Shown here: positions 26,605-33,395 of the stretch, in pieces
Numbering within the stretch: position 1 is the first letter of the stretch
Layout of the letters: every line of letters starts with the position of its first letter
NCBI RefSeq assembly: GCF_013155335.1
Contig: NZ_JABJQZ010000004.1
Coordinates: forward strand, 124,001-188,000
Reading direction: 5' to 3'
DNA from: Nocardioides sp. zg-1230
GTDB lineage: Bacteria > Actinomycetota > Actinomycetes > Propionibacteriales > Nocardioidaceae
Length of the DNA stretch: 64,000 nucleotides
Program-made: the position numbers and the translations under genes
Notes under the pieces: model-generated
Told to the model about the DNA's origin: nothing
Seen by the model: only the letters and a program-made list of their open reading frames with translations
Database searches by the model: none

Positions 26605-27981
26605 GTGGACACTGCCGAGATGGACCGCACCGCCGGCCTCGAGAGGGCGTACGCGCACGCGCTCGGGTGGCTCGACTCCCTCGCCGCCCGGCCGGTCCCG
26701 CCGGCCATGACCGTCGAGCAGGTGCGCGCCCGCCTCGACCGGCGCCTCCAGGACGGGCCGACCGACCCCGCCGCGGTCGTCGACGAGCTGGCCGAGGCGT
26801 GCGAGCCGGGACTGACGGCGATGCCGGGGGGACGGTTCTTCGGCTTCGTCATCGGCGGCACCCACCCGGCGGCCCTGGCGGTGGACTGGCTGGTCAGCGC
26901 GTGGGACCAGAACTCCGGCCTGCGGGTGCTGACGCCGGCGCACTCCGCGGTCGAGGACGTGGCGGAGGAGTGGGTGGTCGACCTGCTCGGCCTCCCGGCC
27001 GGCAGCGCCGTCGGCTTCGTCACCGGCGGCACCATGGCCAACTTCACCTGCCTCGCCGCCGGGCGCGACGAGGTGCTGCGACGGGCGGGCTGGGACGTCG
27101 CCGAGCGTGGCCTGGTGGGCTCGCCCGGAGTACGCGTCCTCGTCGGGGCCGAGCGCCACGACACCATCGACCTCAGCCTCCGCTACCTCGGGCTCGGGGC
27201 GCCCGAGCCCGTGGCGGTCGACGACCAGGGGCGCATCGAGGCCGCTGCGCTCGCGGCCGCCCTCGACGCCGGCGACGGACGTCCCACGATGGTCTGCCTG
27301 CAGGCCGGCAACGTGCACTCCGGCGCGTTCGACCCCTTCGACGCGGCGATCGCGGCCGCCCACGACGCGGGCGCGTGGGTGCACGTCGACGGAGCGTTCG
27401 GCCTGTTCGCGGGAGCGTCGCCGCGGCGCCGCCACCTCCTCGCGGGGGCCGACCGCGCCGACTCCTGGGCGACCGACGCCCACAAGACCCTCAACGTGCC
27501 CTACGACTGCGGGCTCGCGATCGTCCGCGACCGCGCGGCGCTGCGTGCCGCCATGGGCATGCACGGCGACTACCTCATCCACGACGCGGCCGGAGAGCCG
27601 TTCGACAAGGTGCCCGAGATCAGCCGACGCGGTCGCGCGTTCCCGGTCTGGGCGGTCCTGCGGTCGCTGGGCCGGGACGGTGTCGCCGAGCTCGTCGACG
27701 GCTTCTGCGACCACGCGGCCGCCTTCGCCGAGGGGATCGCGGCCATCGAGGGCGCGCAGGTGCTCAACGACGTGGAGTTCACCCAGGTGTGCGCCTCCTT
27801 CGGCGACGACGACCGCACCCGGGCCGTGGTCGACGCGATGCTCGCCGAGGGGACGGCCTGGACCACCGGCTCCCGGTGGCACGGACAGGCGGTGCTCCGG
27901 GTGAGCGTGAGCAACTGGTCCACGACCTTCGACGACGTGGCCGCCAGCCTGGCCGCACTGCACCGGGCGGCCGGCCACTAG
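26605..27981 (+). CDS. PLP-dependent group II decarboxylase-like enzyme
   Basis: The 458-residue fold-type I PLP enzyme is of the glutamate/aromatic-amino-acid decarboxylase family. It has FVTGGTMANFTCL (cofactor phosphate), an AGNVHSGAFDPFD segment, HVDGAFGLF with the Asp that contacts the pyridine nitrogen, and the Schiff-base Lys in SWATDAHKTLNVPYDCG. Substrate cannot be told. GTG 26605 is used; ATG 26620 is also possible. It precedes a fumarylacetoacetase-family gene by 48 bp. Confidence 0.85.
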   Translation: MDTAEMDRTAGLERAYAHALGWLDSLAARPVPPAMTVEQVRARLDRRLQDGPTDPAAVVDELAEACEPGLTAMPGGRFFGFVIGGTHPAALAVDWLVSAWDQNSGLRVLTPAHSAVEDVAEEWVVDLLGLPAGSAVGFVTGGTMANFTCLAAGRDEVLRRAGWDVAERGLVGSPGVRVLVGAERHDTIDLSLRYLGLGAPEPVAVDDQGRIEAAALAAALDAGDGRPTMVCLQAGNVHSGAFDPFDAAIAAAHDAGAWVHVDGAFGLFAGASPRRRHLLAGADRADSWATDAHKTLNVPYDCGLAIVRDRAALRAAMGMHGDYLIHDAAGEPFDKVPEISRRGRAFPVWAVLRSLGRDGVAELVDGFCDHAAAFAEGIAAIEGAQVLNDVEFTQVCASFGDDDRTRAVVDAMLAEGTAWTTGSRWHGQAVLRVSVSNWSTTFDDVAASLAALHRAAGH

Positions 27982-28029
27982 CCGCTCCCGGCGTGTTCCC
28001 GGCTCCTGCCGGTTGGATAGCCTCGGCGC

Positions 28030-28842
28030 ATGCGCATCTGTCGGTTCAGCACGGGCGAGGAGCCCCGCTTCGGCGTCGTCACCGGTGAGGTGGACGAGTT
28101 CGGCCAGCCCGCCGACGACTCGGTCGTCGTGGCCCTCGCCGGCGACCCGCTCTACGTCGGGATCAAGCTGCTCGAGGAGCAGCACCGGCTCAGCGACGTA
28201 CGCCTCCTCGCGCCGATCATCCCGCGCAGCAAGGTGGTCGGCATCGGTCGCAACTACGCCGCGCACGCCGCCGAGATGGGCAGCGACCTGCCGTCGGAGC
28301 CGCTGATGTTCCTCAAGCCCAACACGGCCGTCGTCGGCCCGGGCGACCCGATCTTCTACCCGCCGCAGACCAGCAACCTCCACTACGAGGGCGAGCTGGC
28401 GGTGGTCATCGGGCGCATCTGCCGCGACGTACCGGCCGAGCAGGTGACCGACGTGATCTTCGGCTACACCATCGCCAACGACGTCACCGCGCGCGACCTG
28501 CAGCGCTCCGACGTGCAGTTCACCCGCGCGAAGGGGTTCGACTCGTTCTGCCCGATCGGGCCCTGGATCGAGACCGACCTCGACCCGCAGGCCTTCATCG
28601 ACGGCCGCGAGGTGCAGACCTTCCTCAACGGCGACGTCGTGCAGGACGGCTCGACCGCCGACATGATCTTCGACGTGCCGACCCTCGTCGCCCACGTCTC
28701 GTCCGTGATGACGCTCCTGCCCGGCGACGTCATCCTGACCGGCACCCCCGAGGGTGTCGGGCCGATGGAGGTCGGCGACGAGGTCGAGATCTCGATCGCC
28801 GGCATCGGCGCCCTGACCAACCCCGTCGCCCAGAGGAATTGA
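28030..28842 (+). CDS. Fumarylacetoacetate hydrolase-family protein
   Basis: The 270-residue protein has an N-terminal cap region and a catalytic FAH domain from about residue 70: [16 protein letters not shown], a metal-binding Glu pair in [13 protein letters not shown], and [18 protein letters not shown] near the C-terminus. Family members hydrolyse or decarboxylate acylpyruvates and oxo-diacids; acylpyruvase or oxaloacetate decarboxylase-like activity is possible. It lies 7 bp before gltX, so the two are probably co-transcribed. Confidence 0.88.
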   Translation: MRICRFSTGEEPRFGVVTGEVDEFGQPADDSVVVALAGDPLYVGIKLLEEQHRLSDVRLLAPIIPRSKVVGIGRNYAAHAAEMGSDLPSEPLMFLKPNTAVVGPGDPIFYPPQTSNLHYEGELAVVIGRICRDVPAEQVTDVIFGYTIANDVTARDLQRSDVQFTRAKGFDSFCPIGPWIETDLDPQAFIDGREVQTFLNGDVVQDGSTADMIFDVPTLVAHVSSVMTLLPGDVILTGTPEGVGPMEVGDEVEISIAGIGALTNPVAQRN

Positions 28843-28849
28843 GCACCCG

Positions 28850-30328
28850 ATGACCACCCCCGACAGCCGGCCCGTCCGCGTCCGCATGGCCCCGTCCCCG
28901 ACGGGCTCGCCGCACGTCGGCCTCGCCCGCACCGCCCTCTACAACTGGGCGTTCGCGCGCCACCACGGCGGCACATTCGTCTTCCGCATCGAGGACACCG
29001 ACAAGGCGCGCAACACCGAGGAGTCCTACGACTCGCTCATCGACCTCATGCAGTGGCTCGGCCTCAGCTGGGACGAGGGCGTCGTGGTCGGCGGACCCTA
29101 CGGCCCCTATCGGCAGTCCGAGCGCTCCGGCATCTACGCCGACGTGCTGGCCCGCCTGCGCGAGTCGTCGTACACCTATGACTGCTTCTGCACGAACGAC
29201 GAGGTGGAGGCGCGCCGCAAGGCCAGCGGCTCGAAGGTGATGGGCTACGACGGCTTCTGCCGCGAGCTGTCCGAGGAGCAGCGGGCCGCCTTCGAGGCCG
29301 AGGGCCGCACCTCGGTCGTCCGGTTCCGGATGCCCGACGGCTCGATCACGTGGGACGACCTGGTCCGCGGCGACATCACCTTCGAGACCGAGCACGTCCC
29401 CGACTTCGCGCTGTGCCGCGCCAACGGCGACCCGCTCTACACGCTGACCGCGCCCGTCGACGACGCCACGATGGAGATCACCCACGTGCTGCGCGGTGAG
29501 GACCTGCTCTCCAGCACGCCGCGACAGGTCGCGCTGTTCGACGCCCTCAAGGAGCTCGGCGTCGCCCAGGAGACCCCCCGGTTCGGCCACCTGCCCTACG
29601 TCATGGGGGAGGGCAACAAGAAGCTCTCCAAGCGCGACCCGCAGGCCCACATGGCGCTCTACCGCGAGCAGGGCTTCCTGCCGGAGGGGCTGCTCAACTA
29701 CCTCGCGCTCCTCGGCTGGTCGATCGCCGCCGACCGCGACGTGTTCAGCCTGGCCGAGATGGTCGAGGCGTTCGACATCAAGGACGTCAACCCCAACCCG
29801 GCGCGGTTCGACCTCAAGAAGGCCGAGGCGATCAACACCGCGCAGATGCGGTTGCTCACGATCGACGAGATCACCCACCGCGTGCTGCCCTTCCTCAAGG
29901 AGGCGGGCGTCGTCGGCGACCCCGTCCACGACGCCGACGCGCAGCTGCTCGAGCTGGCCATGCCGCTGGTCGCGGAGCGGATCAACAAGCTCACCGAGGC
30001 CGCACCGATGCTCGGCTTCCTGTTCGTCGACGAGGAGCACTTTGAGCGCGATCCCGACGACGTCGCCAAGGTGCTCGACGAGACCGGCCGCGGCGTCGTG
30101 CAGGCGTCGTACGACGCACTCGCGGGCCTGCACGAGTGGTCGACCGCCGCCATCGAGGAGGCGCTCCGCGTGGCGCTCATCGAGGGCATGGGGCTCAAGC
30201 CCCGGGTGGCCTTCGGTCCCGTCCGCGTCGCCGTGACCGGCCGGCGGGTCAGCCCGCCGCTGTTCGAGTCGATGGAGCTGCTCGGCCGCGAGCGGAGCCT
30301 CGCGCGGCTGCAGTCGGCCCTGGGCTGA
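28850..30328 (+). CDS. gltX: Glutamate--tRNA ligase
   Basis: The 492-residue class I synthetase charges tRNA-Glu. The HIGH-like motif lies in [14 protein letters not shown] and the KMSKS motif is [24 protein letters not shown] and the anticodon-binding helical C-terminal half are also present. Length is standard. A tRNA-Glu gene lies 1.2 kb downstream, after the CPBP protease and tRNA-Gln. No evidence of non-discriminating specificity can be read. Confidence 0.95.
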   Translation: MTTPDSRPVRVRMAPSPTGSPHVGLARTALYNWAFARHHGGTFVFRIEDTDKARNTEESYDSLIDLMQWLGLSWDEGVVVGGPYGPYRQSERSGIYADVLARLRESSYTYDCFCTNDEVEARRKASGSKVMGYDGFCRELSEEQRAAFEAEGRTSVVRFRMPDGSITWDDLVRGDITFETEHVPDFALCRANGDPLYTLTAPVDDATMEITHVLRGEDLLSSTPRQVALFDALKELGVAQETPRFGHLPYVMGEGNKKLSKRDPQAHMALYREQGFLPEGLLNYLALLGWSIAADRDVFSLAEMVEAFDIKDVNPNPARFDLKKAEAINTAQMRLLTIDEITHRVLPFLKEAGVVGDPVHDADAQLLELAMPLVAERINKLTEAAPMLGFLFVDEEHFERDPDDVAKVLDETGRGVVQASYDALAGLHEWSTAAIEEALRVALIEGMGLKPRVAFGPVRVAVTGRRVSPPLFESMELLGRERSLARLQSALG

Positions 30329-30332
30329 CGCC

Positions 30333-31340
30333 GTGCCCGCACCGCTGGCGCCCGACTTCCGGCCCCGCTACCACCAGCTCCACCGGGTCGGCCGTCCCGG
30401 CGTGTGGCGCTCGGTGGTGGGCGCCGTGCTGCTCATCGTCCTGGTGTTCGGCGTGGTGCCCCTGGTCGCCGGCGGCATCGCCTTCGTCACGCTGCTGGCC
30501 ACGGGCAGCACCTCGCGGGAGGCGTCTGCAGTCCTCGATGTGACGGAGGAGGCGACACCGGCGGGGCTGGCCCTGCTCAACGTCATCATCGCCGCGGCCA
30601 TCCCGCTGACGTTCCTGGTGACGTGGTGGCTGCACCGGCTCAAGCCGCGCTGGGTCTCCTCGGTGGCGCCCCGGTTGCGCTGGGGCTACCTCCTGGTGTG
30701 CCTCGGCCTCTCGGTGGTGGCGCTCGTCGCGTCGCTCGGTGTGGCCCTGCTGCTGCCCGTGCAGGCCGGTGACATGCCGGAGGGCACGGTCAATGACTTC
30801 ACCACCCAGACGCGCGACTTCCTGCTGGTCATCCTGCTGCTGACACCGCTCCAGGCCGCCGGCGAGGAGTACCTGTTCCGCGGCTACCTGACGCAGGCGT
30901 TCGGCTCGCTGGTGTGGGCGCGCCGGGCCTCCGAGACGCTCGCGGTGCTGGGGCCGGCGCTGATCTTCGCTCTCTTCCACGGGCTGTCGCAGGACTGGCC
31001 GGTCTTCTTCGACCGCTTCGCCTTCGGCGTCGTCGCCGGCATCCTCGTCATCCGCACCGGAGGGCTCGAGGCGCCGATCGCGATGCACGTCCTCAACAAC
31101 TTCCTGGCCTTCGGCCTCGCCCTCGCCTTCGGCGACCTGACCACCGCGCTCAACGCCGAGGGCGGCAGCAGCTGGTGGACGATCCTGTCCACGCTGACGC
31201 AGTCGCTGGTCTACCTCGGGCTGGCGACCTGGGTGGCGCGGGCGATGGGCCTGGTCGACGCCGGACCGCCGGTCGGAGGTGCGCCGCTGCCGCCCGCAGG
31301 CGGCGACCCCGAATTGGTCGGCCCGCCACCCCGCGTGTAA
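30333..31340 (+). CDS. CPBP-family intramembrane protease
   Basis: The 335-residue membrane protein has about eight hydrophobic segments and the CPBP (CAAX protease/bacteriocin-processing, ABI) motifs: EEYLFRGYL (Glu pair and Arg), FALFHGLSQ (His), and MHVLNNFLAF (His/Asn). These residues form the glutamate intramembrane active site. The substrate is unknown. GTG 30333 is 4 bp after the gltX stop. The C-terminus is Pro/Gly-rich. Confidence 0.88.
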   Translation: MPAPLAPDFRPRYHQLHRVGRPGVWRSVVGAVLLIVLVFGVVPLVAGGIAFVTLLATGSTSREASAVLDVTEEATPAGLALLNVIIAAAIPLTFLVTWWLHRLKPRWVSSVAPRLRWGYLLVCLGLSVVALVASLGVALLLPVQAGDMPEGTVNDFTTQTRDFLLVILLLTPLQAAGEEYLFRGYLTQAFGSLVWARRASETLAVLGPALIFALFHGLSQDWPVFFDRFAFGVVAGILVIRTGGLEAPIAMHVLNNFLAFGLALAFGDLTTALNAEGGSSWWTILSTLTQSLVYLGLATWVARAMGLVDAGPPVGGAPLPPAGGDPELVGPPPRV

Positions 31341-31411
31341 CGTTCGGGGTCGGTTCGGCAGAGCTACACGGCCGGACCGCGTGGGTGGTCGGAGACGATC
31401 CGATACCCCCA

Positions 31412-31483
31412 TGGGGTATGGTGTAATTGGCAACACGGCTGATTCTGGTTCAGTTGTTCTAGGTTCGAGTCCTAGTACCCCAG
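31412..31483 (+). tRNA. tRNA-Gln (CTG)
   Basis: Acceptor arms TGGGGTA (31412-31418) and TACCCCA (31476-31482) pair perfectly, with discriminator G. The anticodon loop TTCTGGT reads CTG, and the T-loop GGTTCGAGTCC is standard. The U1-A72 pair is typical of tRNA-Gln. CCA is not encoded. Confidence 0.93.
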
Positions 31484-32884
31484 CAAGGTCTTCGCCCCCG
31501 GGCGAGGATTTGGAGTGACACTCCGGCCCCGGCTAGAGTTCAGCTCCGTTGCTCCTCGGAGCAGCACCTGCAAGCCCCCGTTGTGTAGCGGCCTAGCACG
31601 TCGCCCTCTCAAGGCGGTAGCGCCGGTTCGAATCCGGTCGGGGGTACAGCACAGAATTGCGGCCCTGACCAGCGGAAACGCTGGGAGGGGCCGCTTCTGC
31701 ATTTGCCTCACATTCGGCCTCGGGCAACGCTGGGGCAACACGGGGCAACAGATCCCGACGGTGCCGCGCCGTCTCCCGGGCGCGATCCGTCGCTCGCCGA
31801 CCTCGTTGAGCCGGTCCTCGAAGAGGTGGCCGTAGGTGTCGAGCGTCATCGTCGCGGAGCTGTGTCCGAGCATCTGCTGGACGACCTTGACGTCAGCGCC
31901 GCTCGCGATGGCCAGGCTGGCTGCGGTGTGCCGCAGCAGGTGGGGATACAGGTCGGGGACCCCGATCGAGCGGGCTGCCGCGCCGAACGAAGTCCGGAAC
32001 GTGCTGACCCGCAGCGGCTGGCCGTTGCGGATGCCGGCGAACACCAGGTCGTCGGGCGCCTTGCCGGCGACGTGGACGGCCAGCTCGGTCGTGAGGAAGC
32101 GCGGGATGGGCACCTCGCGACGTTGGTGGGTCTTCGGCGTGCCCCACACGAGTCCCTGGCCCTGGACGGGGGTCACGGACTCGGCGATGACGGCACGGTT
32201 GCGGCGCAGGTCCAGCCGGGCGACGCGCAGCGTGGCCATCTCCCCGAAGCGGACCCCTGTGTAGGCCAGGAAGAGGACGACCAGGCGATAGGTCTCGTTG
32301 GCGCGGGTGTCGAGACTGCTGAACTTGCTCACGTCGCTCGGGTAGCCGGCTGCCGTGGCGAGGTCGTCGACCTGGTCGTGGGTGAGGTAGGGGTGCTCGT
32401 GCTTGGCAGTGCGGGGCAGGTTGACGCCCACGGCCACGTTGCGGGCCAGGCGGCCGTCCTTGACCGCGAGGTCGAGGACCAGGCTGAGCACGCGGTGGAT
32501 CTTGTGGACGGTGGCGGGGGAGTGGGCCCTCGTCAGCTCGGTGACCCACGCCTGGACGTCGCCGTGCGACACGTTGGCGAGCTTCACCCGGTCCCACCTC
32601 GGCCCCACGTGCCGGCTCAGGATCCCGGCGTAGCGAGACCGCATGGTCGGCTTCAGGTGTGTCTGACCGTCCAGCCACCGCTGGGCCCAATGACCGACCG
32701 TGCCCTGCGCGAGTGCCGGGTCGACGTAGGTGCCGACGACCTTGGCGTTCTCCACCCCGGCCAGGAACCTCTGGGCGTCGACCTTGCGGGCGAACGTCTT
32801 GTTGCGCTGGGCGCCCGCCGGCGTGCGATAGTGCGCCCGCCATGATGTCTGGCCGTCACGGACCCGCTTCTCGATGCTGGCCAT
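31472..32884 (-). CDS. int: Tyrosine-type site-specific integrase
   Basis: The 470-codon frame has an N-terminal AP2-like arm-binding region (RAHYRTPAGAQRNKTFARK), a SAM-like core-binding domain, and the catalytic domain with the R-H-R-H-Y set: Arg in YTGVRFGEMA, LLRHTAASL, LGHSSATM and Tyr in LDTYGHL. The catalytic part ends near residue 365. The remaining 100 or so residues run through the attL core and antisense tRNA-Glu, stopping only before tRNA-Gln. In the excised circle the frame would instead run into the right-end sequence and stop sooner. Confidence 0.9.
   Translation of the reverse strand: MASIEKRVRDGQTSWRAHYRTPAGAQRNKTFARKVDAQRFLAGVENAKVVGTYVDPALAQGTVGHWAQRWLDGQTHLKPTMRSRYAGILSRHVGPRWDRVKLANVSHGDVQAWVTELTRAHSPATVHKIHRVLSLVLDLAVKDGRLARNVAVGVNLPRTAKHEHPYLTHDQVDDLATAAGYPSDVSKFSSLDTRANETYRLVVLFLAYTGVRFGEMATLRVARLDLRRNRAVIAESVTPVQGQGLVWGTPKTHQRREVPIPRFLTTELAVHVAGKAPDDLVFAGIRNGQPLRVSTFRTSFGAAARSIGVPDLYPHLLRHTAASLAIASGADVKVVQQMLGHSSATMTLDTYGHLFEDRLNEVGERRIAPGRRRGTVGICCPVLPQRCPRPNVRQMQKRPLPAFPLVRAAILCCTPDRIRTGATALRGRRARPLHNGGLQVLLRGATELNSSRGRSVTPNPRPGAKTLLGY
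31574..31646 (+). tRNA. tRNA-Glu (CTC), element insertion target
   Basis: Acceptor arms GCCCCCG (31574-31580) and CGGGGGT (31639-31645), with a G-U closing pair, flank an anticodon loop reading CTC and a GGTTCGAATCC T-loop; CCA is not encoded. The last 40 bases before the discriminator (31606-31645) recur exactly at 61310-61349, showing that an element integrated here and rebuilt the tRNA 3' part. Confidence 0.93.
31606..31645 (+). repeat. attL: tRNA-Glu attachment core
   Basis: This 40-bp block, from the anticodon loop to the acceptor end of tRNA-Glu, is identical to 61310-61349 in the same orientation. A similar CAGCAC follows both copies after one differing base. It marks the left junction of the integrated element. 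Confidence 0.9.
31659..31694 (+). terminator. Element-borne terminator after tRNA-Glu
   Basis: GCGGCCC (31659-31665) pairs with GGGCCGC (31688-31694), and inner CCAGCG (31669-31674) pairs with CGCTGG (31679-31684) around GAAA. It lies 12 bp after the tRNA, inside the element, replacing the original terminator now found past attR. It overlaps the distal integrase frame. Confidence 0.6.
31721..31742 (+). repeat. 22-bp repeat near the left end (candidate integrase arm site)
   Basis: CGGGCAACGCTGGGGCAACA plus CG at 31721-31742 is repeated exactly and in the same orientation at 61182-61203. Inside it GGGCAAC and GGGGCAAC form shorter repeats, and a third GGGGCAAC follows at 31742-31749. Short repeated arm sites near both att cores are typical of tyrosine integrases. 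Confidence 0.55.
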
Positions 32885-32922
32885 GGCTCATCGTGCCCAC
32901 GTGGGCGGGCGACTGTCGACGC

Positions 32923-33165
32923 TCATCGCCCGTCCTGTGGACGGTTGGTCTGTTCGGTGAGCCAGAGGGTCAGGTCGGTGCGCCAGTAGCGGACGTGGCG
33001 GCCGACCTTGAAGCTCTTGGGTCCGCAGCCGAGGTGGCGCCAGTAGCGCATGGTTCCTTCGGGGACGCGCAGGAGGCTGCAGGCTTCCTGCAGGGTCAGC
33101 ATCTCGTCACCGGGGTCACGGCGCGGTCTGGCGGTCTGGGTGGGCGGCTGGGGTTGGGCGGTCAT
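32923..33165 (-). CDS. xis: Excisionase-like helix-turn-helix protein
   Basis: The 80-residue protein has a MerR-type (HTH_17) DNA-binding fold: MLTLQEACSLLRVPEGTMRY, WRHLGCGPKSFKVGRHVRYW and then a short helix. This is the usual form of actinobacterial excisionases beside tyrosine integrases. An AGGAGG ribosome site stands before ATG 33165. It lies 38 bp upstream of int in the same direction. Its likely role is to bend the attachment sites and favour excision. Confidence 0.85.
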   Translation of the reverse strand: MTAQPQPPTQTARPRRDPGDEMLTLQEACSLLRVPEGTMRYWRHLGCGPKSFKVGRHVRYWRTDLTLWLTEQTNRPQDGR

Positions 33166-33323
33166 GTGGTCCTCCTCGGTGATGGCGTTCGGCGTCCGGG
33201 AAAGGCGACGGGCGTTGGCGTCCCTCGGACATCTGCAGCCGCGCCGCGTCGCGTGTGAAACATGTCGACCAGCGTGGACGCCGAGGTTTACCGGATTCCG
33301 GTGCCACGGAGGGGAAGGCTGAG

Positions 33324-33361
33324 GGGGAAACCTGGAAACGCGCAGGTCAGCAGGTTTCCCC
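33324..33361. repeat. 11-bp perfect inverted repeat downstream of the relaxase gene
   Basis: GGGGAAACCTG (33324-33334) and CAGGTTTCCCC (33351-33361) are separated by 16 bp. It lies in the 230-bp gap between the relaxase stop and xis. This gap could hold a relaxase terminator or part of an origin of transfer. No nick site is identifiable. Confidence 0.45.
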
Positions 33362-33395
33362 AACTTGTTTTGGGTGGCACTTGTCAGAGCCCGGT

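Noticed and set aside
26536..28932. Long open frame on the minus strand across the PLP decarboxylase, FAH and start of gltX
   Set aside because: It is antisense to three well-supported genes, is low-complexity (Arg/Gly/His/Asp-rich) and has no recognisable domain. It is a by-product of high GC codon bias.
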